This document shows positions 1 through 8,543 of a DNA stretch of 64,000 nucleotides, piece after piece. The notes under the pieces were generated by a model. The model had not been told where the DNA came from. It was given only the letters and a program-made list of their open reading frames with translations, and ran no database searches. The position numbers and the translations under genes are program-made. This DNA comes from Paenibacillus aceris (GTDB lineage Bacteria > Bacillota > Bacilli > Paenibacillales > NBRC-103111): positions 62,001 through 126,000 of the forward strand of contig NZ_JAGGKV010000001.1 of the NCBI RefSeq assembly GCF_017874035.1, given 5' to 3'. The first letter of the stretch is position 1, and every line of letters begins with the position of its first letter.

Positions 1-2
1 CA

Positions 3-608
3 TCTTATTTTCTAAAGGAACGTACCACGAGGCTGCAGCAGCTTTCAACGCTTCTTTCCGTAGCTGGTGTCATCTTCATCTTTGTCATGAAAGGTACGAC
101 GATTGATCTAACTAATATGAAAGGCACGCTACTCATTCTCTTGTCAGCACTCGCAATAGCCGGATATAGCGTGCTTGCAAGGAAGCTTACTTTGCGCATG
201 GAGGTTATTGCCATGACCTATGTAATGACAGTGATTGGCTTCTTAGTCTTCAACCTGATGGCGGTAGGCCAGCACTTGGCAGAAGGAACGCTATCCCATT
301 ATTTTGAGCCTTTTGCAAGCCCGGTGTTCCTGATGGCGATTCTCTATTTAGGCGTACTCTCCTCGCTCATTTCCAGCTTGCTTAGCAATTACGCTTTATC
401 GAAGTTGGAGGCATCGAAGGTGAGCGTATTCAATCATCTTGCTACATTGGTTTCAATTGTTGGGGGCTTTGTTTTCTTGAATGAGCAGCTTGCGTACTAT
501 CACATGATCGGCGCAGCTGTCATCATCGTGGGAGTATTGGGTGCGAATGCCGAGACATGGGGAGCGAGAAAAACAGCGCTTCCTCCCAAGGTATCAAATC
601 ATGGTTAG
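3..608 (+). CDS. EamA/DMT-family transporter, C-terminal part (cut by window edge)
   Basis: The frame is open from the first bases of the window, so the start codon lies outside; the ATG at 87 is internal. About 200 codons are visible. Successive hydrophobic segments (GVIFIFVM; LLILLSALAIAGYSVLA; MTYVMTVIGFLVFNLM; VFLMAILYLGVLSSLISSLL; SVFNHLATLVSIVGGFVFL; MIGAAVIIVGVLG) are typical of the second half of a ten-helix drug/metabolite transporter of the EamA type, including the conserved start of the second repeat and the terminal helix followed by a short charged tail. It would be an inner-membrane exporter of small metabolites or drugs. The substrate cannot be told from sequence. Confidence 0.85.
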   Translation, partial: SYFLKERTTRLQQLSTLLSVAGVIFIFVMKGTTIDLTNMKGTLLILLSALAIAGYSVLARKLTLRMEVIAMTYVMTVIGFLVFNLMAVGQHLAEGTLSHYFEPFASPVFLMAILYLGVLSSLISSLLSNYALSKLEASKVSVFNHLATLVSIVGGFVFLNEQLAYYHMIGAAVIIVGVLGANAETWGARKTALPPKVSNHG

Positions 609-611
609 GAA

Positions 612-740
612 TCAGCTTGTTGCTTTATTGGATGGCGGAAAATGGTCAAGCTTAAATTCAAGTGGTCCCTCCCTTAATTCAAAATAACCAATAGGTTCAA
701 CAACACCTACTTGACAAGCTGGGCAAATCTTACTGCTCAT
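612..740 (-). CDS. Possible 42-residue protein with a CPxC pair
   Basis: An ATG at 740 opens a 42-codon frame ending in TGA at 612. It begins MSSKICPACQVG and continues into an acidic/hydrophobic stretch (GYFELREGPLEFKLDHF). A GAAAGGG sequence lies 11 bases upstream of the ATG, a slightly long spacing. One CxxC pair near the N-terminus resembles half of a zinc ribbon, but no second pair is present, so it may be a small native protein or the remnant of a larger zinc-ribbon gene. It lies tail to tail with the EamA gene. No function can be assigned. Confidence 0.35.
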   Translation of the reverse strand: MSSKICPACQVGVVEPIGYFELREGPLEFKLDHFPPSNKATS

Positions 741-858
741 ACTGACTTCATCCCTTTCTGTTCTGTATTGTTCAAACGCCAGATACCTGGCGTTGACTTA
801 AACACCCAGTAAAGCGTGGTGAACTTCTTCAACAATAGACAGACGATATTTCGAGCAC

Positions 859-889
859 AAAAAAAGCCGCAATTGCGCGGATTTTTTTG
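859..889 (-). terminator. Rho-independent terminator of the BASS transporter gene
   Basis: A CCGC/GCGG stem is flanked by A7 on the left and T7 on the right, so read leftwards it gives a hairpin followed by a U-run. It sits ten bases beyond the stop codon of the gene at 899-1861. Confidence 0.75.
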
Positions 890-898
890 TGGTCAGGG

Positions 899-1861
899 TT
901 ACATTGCGTGGGCATCGGCCGCACGTTTGGCCGCCGTTCTGCCGAGACCAAAGCCAAACAAAGAAGCCATAATTTGCTGAAAAAGCATGCCAGCAATGAC
1001 CGGAAGCACGACCGGCGGCGGAAAGAACGTGATCGCAAGTACCGCTCCCGCGCTCAAATTGCGCATTCCGGAGTTGAACGTCAAGGCAACGGTGTCGCGG
1101 TGATCCCAGTGCAGCAGCAATGTCGCAGCCCAGCCAAGCGCGTAGCCGAAGGTCACGGCTACGATTACGGCGAAGACGAGCGCAATTAAACTGCTACCTG
1201 CGTCTTTTATATACGGCGCCACGACTGAAGCGTTAATCGCGACAACTACAAACAGGCCCAACTTGGAAAACGGTGAAAGCTTCGGTCCCCAGACCGTCTT
1301 TACCCGTCCTTTCGTAGATTGATTAAGCGCCATTCCCAATATCGAAGGGATAACGACCATCCACAAAAGCCCTTTCATCATGCCCCAAATATCCATATTC
1401 ACATGCGCACCCACAAAAAGAGATAATGTATACGGCACGACAAACGGTGAAATGATTGTATCGAGCAAAATCAGCGCCAGTGTAAGCGCCACGTTGCCTT
1501 TATAGATCGTAACCCATACAAGGCTGACAACTCCTGTCGGAATGGCGAACAATAAAATAAAACCGATTTCGGTCATTAAATCGCCCGGAAATACAAGTTT
1601 CGCCGTAATCCACCCTACGAGCGGCATAATCACATGCAGAATGATAAGATTGACTAAAATCGGCTGCGGATGCTGTAAAATTTTTTTCAAATCGGCGAAG
1701 CTGGAGCCGAGGCTTCCGGCGAACGTCATTCCTGCAAAAATCCAAGCGACCAAAAACCGGTAGTCATGAAGCCACGCGGAAAACAATAAGCCAGTCACCA
1801 CCGCAGCTGGTGTTAAGACTGGCATTAATTTTTCCAACGACTTGTTCAAGCGGGTTAGCAT
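899..1861 (-). CDS. Bile acid:sodium symporter (BASS) family transporter
   Basis: The 320-residue product has about nine to ten hydrophobic helices and the family-typical segments GMTFAGSLGSSFADLKKIL near the N-terminus, NSGMRNLSAGAVLA in the second half and a final FQQIMASLFGFG helix. Length matches the BASS family (300-330 residues), which exchanges organic anions for sodium in the cytoplasmic membrane; bacterial members carry pantoate, keto acids or unknown anions. The open frame runs back to 2005, but the ATG at 1861 is chosen because a GGGGGGAC ribosome site precedes it and because a good promoter at 1923-1951 lies inside the longer frame. It is monocistronic. The substrate is unknown. 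Confidence 0.85.
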   Translation of the reverse strand: MLTRLNKSLEKLMPVLTPAAVVTGLLFSAWLHDYRFLVAWIFAGMTFAGSLGSSFADLKKILQHPQPILVNLIILHVIMPLVGWITAKLVFPGDLMTEIGFILLFAIPTGVVSLVWVTIYKGNVALTLALILLDTIISPFVVPYTLSLFVGAHVNMDIWGMMKGLLWMVVIPSILGMALNQSTKGRVKTVWGPKLSPFSKLGLFVVVAINASVVAPYIKDAGSSLIALVFAVIVAVTFGYALGWAATLLLHWDHRDTVALTFNSGMRNLSAGAVLAITFFPPPVVLPVIAGMLFQQIMASLFGFGLGRTAAKRAADAHAM

Positions 1862-1922
1862 CGTATAGTCCCCCCAATATGTAGAACGCCATGTTCTTGC
1901 ACACGTTAACATTTTCAACACC

Positions 1923-1951
1923 ATTATACAACAGATGAATCCGGTTTGTAA
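1923..1951 (-). promoter_or_regulatory. Sigma-A promoter of the BASS transporter gene
   Basis: Read on the minus strand: TTACAA, a 17-base spacer, then a perfect TATAAT. It lies about 60 bases upstream of the ATG at 1861, which excludes the longer frame beginning at 2005. Confidence 0.65.
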
Positions 1952-2097
1952 CTGATTTCCGTTTAGGTATGCCCCCCTATCCTCAAGAATGCATGACTTA
2001 TCCATATGTTACCACACGAATTTTAAAAACGGCTATCTCCGGGTAAGAAGTTTGCAGCAAGAGCTGTGACGCTTTCAAAAAGCCTTGCTTTTTCCCC

Positions 2098-2125
2098 TTG
2101 TTTGTTATTGCATCAATGGTAAAAT
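2098..2125 (+). promoter_or_regulatory. Candidate promoter for the GGDEF gene
   Basis: TTGTTT at 2098, a 16-base spacer and TAAAAT at 2120, about 87 bases before the ATG at 2212. The rest of the 350-base gap (1862-2211) shows no gene and no recognised riboswitch. Confidence 0.4.
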
Positions 2126-2211
2126 TCATGCTACTGTGAGAAAGGTTCCATCAAAATTATGATTTTGACACAGAACAATCCCACTACACGATTACGATAA
2201 GGTATATTGAA

Positions 2212-3774
2212 ATGAATGAACTTTTCATGGACTTCTTAACGATTCTACTCCCTACTTATTTCTTTTTCTACATGGCAATAACCTTAATTTATCGAAATAT
2301 GAAGAGTATGTTGAATCTAATTGCTGCTCTTCTCATGCTTGCTTTTCAGTTTTATTTTTTAGGGGAATACATTAAAACGTCTTTGCTCCCCCAGTATCAA
2401 ATGCAGATTGTTCTATATGGTAATAGCCCGATGCTTCTGCTAGTCATATGCTGCTTGGTTCATCTTAGCATACTCATCGGAAGCCCTACTACTTCATCTT
2501 TAAAGCAATTTTTGCCTTTCATTTATGCAGCACCGTATGTGTTGTGGATTGTATTTTTAATTACCAAAGATCATCGGGTATTGTTCAATGCTGCTGTGAC
2601 GGATGGACGAAGTCCTCTTGATCCACAATTTCTGCTTATTACCGTTCTCTTTATAGCAGGGTATATCCTGCTTTCGGTTGTTATTCTCGCTGTTTCCTGG
2701 TATCGCGCTCGGGAAGTCAAACATCGACAGGTTCTAAGTTCCCTGCTGCTCAGTTTATTTCTGTTGTTTGCCTGGTTTGTTTTTGTCACTTCACTTTTAC
2801 AATTAAAGTTTTTAACGTCGCGAAATGCAATGATTCTATTTTTTATCGGCTATTTGCTATGGGCTGTTGCACTTCGTCATTTGATTGGTAAATATGATAT
2901 TATGCCGGATTATCGCAAGCTATTTCATATTCTGTTCAAATCCGCGCCGACAGCCATTCTGCTTCTGGACCAAAAGGGAGCAATTAAAGAAATGAATCCC
3001 AGAGCGAAGCAATGGTTCGAAGGAATGCCTATTCATGAGATTATGAGCTATTTCCAGTTTGAAGATAAACTGCGTTTAGCCGAGATGTTGGCTTTGGTTC
3101 AGCAAGAAAATGAAGCCCAGTGGGAGGCTCGACTGCATAATCCGAATAAAAGCGATTTGGATTTGGTTATGGCCTTTGAATTGATCGAAGAAACCGATGA
3201 GAAGCTGTTTGTGATGCACCTTACTGACGTTACTTCTCTAAAGGTTACGGAACGTAAATTATTGGAATCAGAGCAAAATTACAAGTATATAGCGTATCAT
3301 GATTCACTAACGAATTTATATAATCGTGCGGCCCTCCACGAGCAATTGCTAGAAAAGATCGCCCGTCGTGAACGCTTTGCCCTAACATTAATCGACCTTG
3401 ATAATTTCAAACCGATTAACGATATATACGGGCATTTCGTTGGAGATCTTTATCTGAAGCATATGGCATATATTTTGCAAAACGGCTCCCAACCTGGTGA
3501 TATGATAGGACGGATCGGAGGAGACGAATTCGTTTGGATCATTTCCTCAATGGATGAAAATAGCGAATTAGACAATCTAGTCAATATTCGGTTGTCTCTC
3601 TTACAGAAGACCCCTTTTGAGTATAAGGGGATTGAAATTCCGATTTCGTTTAGTGCCGGAGTCAGTCTGTACCCTAGAGATGCGGCAGATGTCACCACAT
3701 TAATGAAGAACGCAGATGAAGCCATGTATACAATGAAACGTAAAAGGAAACAAGATTTTGCCACCTTGAAGTAG
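2212..3774 (+). CDS. Membrane-bound diguanylate cyclase (7TM-PAS-GGDEF)
   Basis: The 520-residue protein has three parts: seven predicted helices in residues 1-220 resembling the 7TM N-terminal sensor of some histidine kinases, a PAS-like region (about 235-350; KSAPTAILLLDQKGAIKEMN) and a GGDEF domain (about 360-515). The active-site loop GGDEF (436-440) and upstream LTLIDLDNFKPIND are intact, so synthesis of cyclic di-GMP from two GTP at the inner membrane is expected. The usual inhibitory RxxD motif reads QPGD at 427-430, so product inhibition may be weakened. No EAL domain is present. Monocistronic, flanked by a promoter and a strong terminator. The membrane signal is unknown. Confidence 0.88.
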   Translation: MNELFMDFLTILLPTYFFFYMAITLIYRNMKSMLNLIAALLMLAFQFYFLGEYIKTSLLPQYQMQIVLYGNSPMLLLVICCLVHLSILIGSPTTSSLKQFLPFIYAAPYVLWIVFLITKDHRVLFNAAVTDGRSPLDPQFLLITVLFIAGYILLSVVILAVSWYRAREVKHRQVLSSLLLSLFLLFAWFVFVTSLLQLKFLTSRNAMILFFIGYLLWAVALRHLIGKYDIMPDYRKLFHILFKSAPTAILLLDQKGAIKEMNPRAKQWFEGMPIHEIMSYFQFEDKLRLAEMLALVQQENEAQWEARLHNPNKSDLDLVMAFELIEETDEKLFVMHLTDVTSLKVTERKLLESEQNYKYIAYHDSLTNLYNRAALHEQLLEKIARRERFALTLIDLDNFKPINDIYGHFVGDLYLKHMAYILQNGSQPGDMIGRIGGDEFVWIISSMDENSELDNLVNIRLSLLQKTPFEYKGIEIPISFSAGVSLYPRDAADVTTLMKNADEAMYTMKRKRKQDFATLK

Positions 3775-3830
3775 ATGGCGAGTAACATCAAGTTCTTGTA
3801 ACCCGGCATGAAGACTCCTGGTATATGAAC

Positions 3831-3880
3831 AGCGGCAGCCTTGGACTGGAAAAAATAGTCCTAGGCTGCCGCTGTTTATT
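3831..3880. terminator. Strong hairpin terminator between convergent genes
   Basis: A 17-bp stem with one mismatch (arms 3831-3847 and 3857-3873) is followed by a T-rich tail. It separates the GGDEF gene from the convergent acetamidase gene and probably serves at least the former. Confidence 0.8.
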
Positions 3881-3919
3881 TAGTTATCGGTTCGCGTTAA
3901 AACAATGAATTACACCGTT

Positions 3920-4840
3920 TTAGACAGCCTTGTCAACTTGTTTATAAACCGATTTCGGCAGCTTGCAGACTACGCTGTAAGCGGGGTTAAACATGTTGGC
4001 AATTTCATATTCCACTGCTTGTCCCAGCAACAAGCTGGCTTCCGATGCCGTTAAGCCGAGATCTTCCTGTAGCAGTCGAAACATTTCGGTCGTTGCATGT
4101 TGAAGCGCCTGGTCAAGCGGCCGTGCATTGCCAATACAAAACCAATGCGTGTCGGTTTCCCCCCGCGGCCAACTTATCTTTTTGCCTTTTTGAACGCTAA
4201 CTGTAAACCTAACATCCATCGATATCTCGAGACCTGTACCGATAATTTCTCCATCACCTTGCAAGGCGTGACCATCACCCAAATAGAACAGTGCACCTTC
4301 AGCCGACACCGGAAAATAGACTGTAGTGCCTTCGACCAGCCCTTTATAGTCCATGTTGCCGCCGTACTCGCCGCTCGTTGCAGTTGAGATGAACTGCCCG
4401 TTGGAAGGCGCAACACCAAAACAACCTAGAAAAGGTCGCAAAGGCAGCATTAATTCAGCCAGTCCCGGCGTTGGCTCCTTAAGAAAAGCGACCCCCTGTT
4501 GTATATCCACCGTCCAGTGTACAATGTCCGATGCCGGCAATGAAGCGGCAACAGATGGATCGATGACGGTTGGGGCAAGCATGTTGGTTGTCCAAGCCCA
4601 ATCGCGGTTCGGAGTTATTGATTCGAATCTAACTGCTAGCGTATCACCGGGCATCGACCCTTCTACATAGAAAGGTCCTGTCATCGGATTCCCGCGAGCA
4701 GCTGCACTTTCGCCGTTTTTGTCCCAGCCTCTCGCATCGACTGTTGTCGTAATGACCGTATCCCCATCTTGAACCTTCATAATAGGTGGATGCTTGCCTA
4801 TCGTATTAAAATAAAACTGAGGGATGAACTGATGAATCAT
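3920..4840 (-). CDS. Acetamidase/formamidase family protein
   Basis: The 306-residue product matches the FmdA/AmdA-type acetamidase/formamidase family along its length, including the hallmark GNPMTGPFYVEGSMPGDTLAV (written here in part) near residue 50, NGQFISTATSGEYGGNMD in the middle and the GDGHALQGDGEI loop. These enzymes hydrolyse short aliphatic amides to ammonia and a carboxylate in the cytosol. The start is supported by an AAGGAGGAG site five bases before the ATG. It stands alone, with no amide transporter or urease genes alongside, so the physiological substrate is uncertain. Confidence 0.88.
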   Translation of the reverse strand: MIHQFIPQFYFNTIGKHPPIMKVQDGDTVITTTVDARGWDKNGESAAARGNPMTGPFYVEGSMPGDTLAVRFESITPNRDWAWTTNMLAPTVIDPSVAASLPASDIVHWTVDIQQGVAFLKEPTPGLAELMLPLRPFLGCFGVAPSNGQFISTATSGEYGGNMDYKGLVEGTTVYFPVSAEGALFYLGDGHALQGDGEIIGTGLEISMDVRFTVSVQKGKKISWPRGETDTHWFCIGNARPLDQALQHATTEMFRLLQEDLGLTASEASLLLGQAVEYEIANMFNPAYSVVCKLPKSVYKQVDKAV

Positions 4841-4945
4841 CGTTACTCCTCCTTGTCGATTGGATATTCTATAGATTTCGACAACTGTTATATATTTCCT
4901 ACCAGGTTTATGTGAACAAAAGATTGATTCAGCCTAATAACTTGA

Positions 4946-4961
4946 TTGAAAGCGCTTATAT
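4946..4961 (+). promoter_or_regulatory. Candidate cre (CcpA) site
   Basis: TTGAAAGCGCTTATAT matches the catabolite-responsive consensus WTGNAARCGNWWWCAW with a single mismatch. It lies in the gap between the divergent acetamidase and SLH genes, 105 bases upstream of the former and about 150 upstream of the latter, with a TATAAT at 4980-4985. CcpA-dependent control of one or both genes is inferred. Confidence 0.5.
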
Positions 4962-5108
4962 TTCTTTTGCAGATATAACTATAATCGTTATCGTAAGCTT
5001 GTATGTATCATGAGAAAGGGGCGGATAGGATACTGCACTAAGAACGACATGGTTAAGTTGATCGTTATGCAATCGAATTGAAAATAAGGGATAAGAAGGT
5101 GTGCGTGA

Positions 5109-7589
5109 ATGAAGTGGCTGTCATCATTATTGTCTTTAGTCCTCATTGGCTTAACTTTAATCCCGGTTGTTCATGCGGAGAATGCTGCCGTTCATGTAAA
5201 CCGAAGTTCAATGGTACAACAGTCAGAGAAATTTAATGATTTGATCGATTTGCCGCAGGATGTAAAGGACAAATTTGACTCACTGATTCAGGATGGTGTG
5301 TTCGATGGAGTCTCGGACCAACTGTTCGGACTGAACGACAAAATGAATCGCGCTCAATTTGCCAAGGTAGCCGCGATTATCTTTGCACTGCCAATTCAAA
5401 CATCGGCTATCAAGTCGTCGTTTGCCGATGTGCACGCCGATGACCCGGCTAACGGCTATGCCCTCCCTTATATCGAGGCGTTAAAAGCGGCCGGTCTTAC
5501 GAACGGCATCGACGCGGATGGCACACTGTACAACCCGTCAGGTCAGGTCACCCGGCAAGAACTTGCTGCGTTCTTGATCCGCGGGCTGAAGTGGAAAGAA
5601 ACCGGAGTTACCCCCACTTTAGACAGCACGGTTGACGACTGGGCGAAAGGCTATGTCACGTTGGCTCTTCAGAATAAGCTCATGACGGACGTAGCCGTCG
5701 GAAGCTTTGGTGGCAAAGCCCCCTCCAACCGTAAGGTGCTGGCCCTTGCCAGCTTTGAAGCGAGACACTCTTTCCAGACCCATGCGACCCCTGCCTCCGG
5801 TCAATCCACTGTAGAGAGCTTACCTGCCGGGATAACCGTACTGCCCACAAGTATTGAACTCGATGAATCCGTTAAGCTAAGCGTCGGGGATAAATATTAT
5901 GATACCGATGGAAGAATTTCGACAACGGGGCAGCCGCCAGTGATTGGCCTGAAAGTGATGGGGCCGGACAAATACGAGTTTACCCTGAGTCAAATTGAAA
6001 CCCTTTACAGCAGCGGTTATTTGGATATATCCGCTTCAGGTGGCATTGTACTCGATAACCCGGCCGTCGGTCAAAGCTATGCCGGACTAGGCAAAATTGT
6101 GATCAAGGAGGTCACGTCTGAAGGAGACGCTTCAATCACTGCCAGCCTTACTCATGTGGGCGATGCAGTTGCGAGTTCGACATTTAAAGTCGCACCAATG
6201 CGCATTCCCACGAGCATTGATGTCAATACCAAAGAAATGGTTGTACTCGCGGAGAACGAACAGCCTCAAGGTTTCGTTTTTACAGTTAAAGACCAATATG
6301 GTAAAGCATTTAATGCTGCGTCTTCTCTAGATTCCAATCATTACATGATCGAGTATAAGCTTGAAAGAATTGCAGGTGATCCCAGTCTGCAGAGCGCCGG
6401 AGGGATTTTTGAAACTCCATGGGATGAGACTAGTTCCGACGACTCGGATAAACACATCCTAACTTGGCAGCTACCTGTAGACAAAAGCGGAGATCTGAAT
6501 AAATTTATGTTCAAGCCAAGCCAGAAAGCGGTATTACCGGAAGGCTCGCATTATAAAATTACAGCTTCCGTGGTCAATACAGACACCGCTGAATCGATCA
6601 CCTCAGTCACGTCTACCTTAGATATTTACAACTGGAAGGATTACGATTCCTTCATGAAGTACGAGTTGGATATGCTTGATGATCATTTTGCCTCAGGTAA
6701 ATATTTGTTCGAACGCAATTTACTCGGCGCTCCGGATGATATCGCCACGTTGAATACGAAATATTCTTACTATGGGAAAGAAATCAACATTATCGCTTCT
6801 GATGACAAGAATAGAAGAATCGATATAACAAAGGTGTTCAAAGATGATACAGGCAAGCCGATTTCAGTCGTTCAGCAAGTTACAGCAGATACAAACAATT
6901 CGATCCTGGCAGCCCCAAGCGTTAATACATCCGGAATTCCCGTGTATAGGGCGTATGGCATCCAACCGACGGAGTTATTCAATGTTAACGTAACGTATTA
7001 CACGCCAAGCGGACTAAAAACATTAACCAAACATCAAGTGACAGTTGACTTTGGCGAGCCGGTAGCGAAAGCGGTAGCATTGAAAAGCACGACACTTAAT
7101 TTCAACTTAAATACCGTTTATACAATTCTTAAGTCGGGCGGAAAATCGATGCAAATAAAAGGCTCCGACTATCTCGAAAGCACCCCGTATGTTTGGGAGT
7201 TTCTAAAATTCAGCGACAATAATGGTCAGAATGTGAAAAACGAAAGTGGCTTCTTTAAATACTTTGTCCAGTCAACCGACCAATTCGGCTACAAATATCA
7301 GAACACCAGCGATGGCCAAATCACGGATTTCATGGATAATCTCGATATGCTGAAAGTTCAAGTTACCATTGATAAGGATAACAAATATCCGCCTAAGTGG
7401 AGCGTGGAAGACGAGTCATTAAAGGATAAAATCTGGATTGATGACCAGTTTAGGCTTCATTATGAGCCTGCTGCCCGAAAGGCCGATGGCTCCTTCGATT
7501 ATTCGAAGAAAAATCTGCAAAGTTTCAGCATCGAGCTCATTACACCTTCCATGCAGCGGGCATGGTGCAACGTTACATTAAGTTATTAA
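5109..7589 (+). CDS. Secreted SLH-domain surface protein
   Basis: An 826-residue protein. A Sec signal peptide occupies residues 1-23 (hydrophobic core then PVVHA). Three SLH repeats follow in about residues 40-220: the first two are recognisable (NRAQFAKVAAIIFALP; SFADVHADDPANGYALPYIEALKAAGLTNG), the third is degenerate. SLH repeats bind pyruvylated wall polysaccharide, so the protein should be anchored outside the cell. The remaining 600 residues look like a chain of beta-sandwich, Ig-like modules without a catalytic signature. A structural or adhesive role is the safest reading. Start supported by AGAAGG upstream. A second, unrelated SLH protein lies at 21767-23746. Confidence 0.85.
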   Translation: MKWLSSLLSLVLIGLTLIPVVHAENAAVHVNRSSMVQQSEKFNDLIDLPQDVKDKFDSLIQDGVFDGVSDQLFGLNDKMNRAQFAKVAAIIFALPIQTSAIKSSFADVHADDPANGYALPYIEALKAAGLTNGIDADGTLYNPSGQVTRQELAAFLIRGLKWKETGVTPTLDSTVDDWAKGYVTLALQNKLMTDVAVGSFGGKAPSNRKVLALASFEARHSFQTHATPASGQSTVESLPAGITVLPTSIELDESVKLSVGDKYYDTDGRISTTGQPPVIGLKVMGPDKYEFTLSQIETLYSSGYLDISASGGIVLDNPAVGQSYAGLGKIVIKEVTSEGDASITASLTHVGDAVASSTFKVAPMRIPTSIDVNTKEMVVLAENEQPQGFVFTVKDQYGKAFNAASSLDSNHYMIEYKLERIAGDPSLQSAGGIFETPWDETSSDDSDKHILTWQLPVDKSGDLNKFMFKPSQKAVLPEGSHYKITASVVNTDTAESITSVTSTLDIYNWKDYDSFMKYELDMLDDHFASGKYLFERNLLGAPDDIATLNTKYSYYGKEINIIASDDKNRRIDITKVFKDDTGKPISVVQQVTADTNNSILAAPSVNTSGIPVYRAYGIQPTELFNVNVTYYTPSGLKTLTKHQVTVDFGEPVAKAVALKSTTLNFNLNTVYTILKSGGKSMQIKGSDYLESTPYVWEFLKFSDNNGQNVKNESGFFKYFVQSTDQFGYKYQNTSDGQITDFMDNLDMLKVQVTIDKDNKYPPKWSVEDESLKDKIWIDDQFRLHYEPAARKADGSFDYSKKNLQSFSIELITPSMQRAWCNVTLSY

Positions 7590-7607
7590 AGGATACTCGA
7601 ATGATGA

Positions 7608-7645
7608 AAGACGCCCTCTCCAATCGCGGAAGGGCGTCTTGACTT
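7608..7645 (+). terminator. Terminator after the SLH gene
   Basis: AAGACGCCCT (7608-7617) pairs with AGGGCGTCTT (7631-7640), followed by a modest T-rich tail. It lies 18 bases beyond the SLH stop codon and just before the stop of the convergent HesB-like gene. Confidence 0.7.
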
Positions 7646-7944
7646 CATTTGTCATGAAAACCTGTGGAAGGGTTTGTTATGAAGAAACCTTCATCAGACA
7701 CATAAAAATATTGAATCCAAACCCCATCTAAAAGGGTTTCGCGTTTATCTAATACAATTTCTATATCTTTGTCTGTTTTGACAATTTCATCATGTTCAGT
7801 AGGTATATCCAGCTTGATATCATAATGAGCATGGTCTCCATGATTCTGCGTAATAAAAACCCGAATCATCTTCCCCTCTGCTTCTTTACTATTCAACATA
7901 TTTTTCAAAACGTTTGCTGCATTTCGATTGATTTTACATTTCAT
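7645..7944 (-). CDS. HesB/IscA-like (Fe-S biogenesis fold) protein without cysteines
   Basis: The 99-residue product follows the HesB/IscA A-type fold pattern: an N-terminal helix (NAANVLKNML), the beta segment MIRVFITQ, an acidic hinge, and the closing GFFITNP. The three cysteines that ligate iron or an Fe-S cluster in IscA proteins are absent; there is a single Cys near the start, and histidines (HGDHAHYD) occupy the position of the first ligand. It therefore probably does not act as a normal Fe-S carrier. Similar short cysteine-poor HesB-like proteins occur in Firmicutes without a proven role. A strong promoter overlapped by a dyad lies directly upstream. Confidence 0.65.
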   Translation of the reverse strand: MKCKINRNAANVLKNMLNSKEAEGKMIRVFITQNHGDHAHYDIKLDIPTEHDEIVKTDKDIEIVLDKRETLLDGVWIQYFYVSDEGFFITNPSTGFHDK

Positions 7945-7970
7945 ATGATGTGTCCTCTATTCTTTTTTAT

Positions 7971-8007
7971 ATACTGTAATAATATTAGTTACAGTATGAT
8001 TTGTCAA
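7971..8007 (-). promoter_or_regulatory. Strong promoter overlapped by a perfect dyad operator
   Basis: On the minus strand TTGACA (8002-8007), a 17-base spacer and TATTAT (7979-7984) form a near-consensus promoter. The perfect inverted repeat ATACTGTAA (7971-7979), nine bases, TTACAGTAT (7989-7997) covers the -10 box and part of the spacer. This layout is that of a repressor-controlled promoter for the HesB-like gene; the repressor is unknown. Confidence 0.65.
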
Positions 8008-8064
8008 GAGGACGCTCTAACTATGAATTTTCTGAACCGTGACAAACTTTCTGGATTTCAACTA

Positions 8065-8403
8065 TTAACTAAGAACCTCGACGGTAAATCCACCGGGGGC
8101 TTTGACATAGAACGTCCAAGCATGTGACCTTTGTGGTAGCTCCACCTCAAACCCATCATCCTTCAAACGTTGATTGATCTCGTTAACCCGCTCCTCGCTT
8201 TCCTGAATGAAGCCGATATGAAACGTGTTGGGATAAGTGACTTGACTACCTTTCATCAAGGTTAGCACTAACCCGCTGTCATCAATGAGTACAGCGAATG
8301 AATTTCCACGCGTATTCCGAACTTGTAAATCGAAATATTTCTCCAAGAACTCGCTAGACGCTTTAACATCGTCGACCGTGAGATTGAGATGGTTTAGTTT
8401 CAT
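8065..8403 (-). CDS. VOC (glyoxalase/bleomycin-resistance) family protein
   Basis: A 112-residue protein with one vicinal-oxygen-chelate domain: MKLNHLNLTVDDVKASSEFLEKY at the start (shown in part), a central FHIGF, and GFEVELPQRS followed by FYVKAPGGFTVEVL at the end. His4 and the final Glu are in the usual metal-binding places. Such proteins act as small lyases, dioxygenase-like enzymes or resistance proteins; the substrate is not predictable. The ATG at 8403 is preferred over an in-frame GTG nine bases upstream because the GAGG ribosome site is ten bases from the ATG but only two from the GTG. Confidence 0.8.
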   Translation of the reverse strand: MKLNHLNLTVDDVKASSEFLEKYFDLQVRNTRGNSFAVLIDDSGLVLTLMKGSQVTYPNTFHIGFIQESEERVNEINQRLKDDGFEVELPQRSHAWTFYVKAPGGFTVEVLS

Positions 8404-8487
8404 AAGCGACACATCCTCTTCTTAGTGATTTTGATTTTAATATCCATATTTTAACACAAAGTTATTTGACATTTGACAAATTAAAAA

Positions 8488-8538
8488 CCACTCCTGTACT
8501 CATGAAATTTGAATCTCCACGAGCATCCACAGGAGTGG
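8488..8538 (-). terminator. Terminator of zwf
   Basis: CCACTCCTGT (8488-8497) pairs perfectly with ACAGGAGTGG (8529-8538) across a 31-base loop. On the minus strand it ends in GGTTTTTAA, a U-run suited to stop transcription from zwf, whose stop codon is at 8544. Confidence 0.75.
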
Positions 8539-8543
8539 CTTCA

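Noticed and set aside
1862..2005. N-terminal extension of the BASS transporter to 2005
   Set aside because: A TTACAA-17-TATAAT promoter lies inside it and the extension has no family-like sequence.
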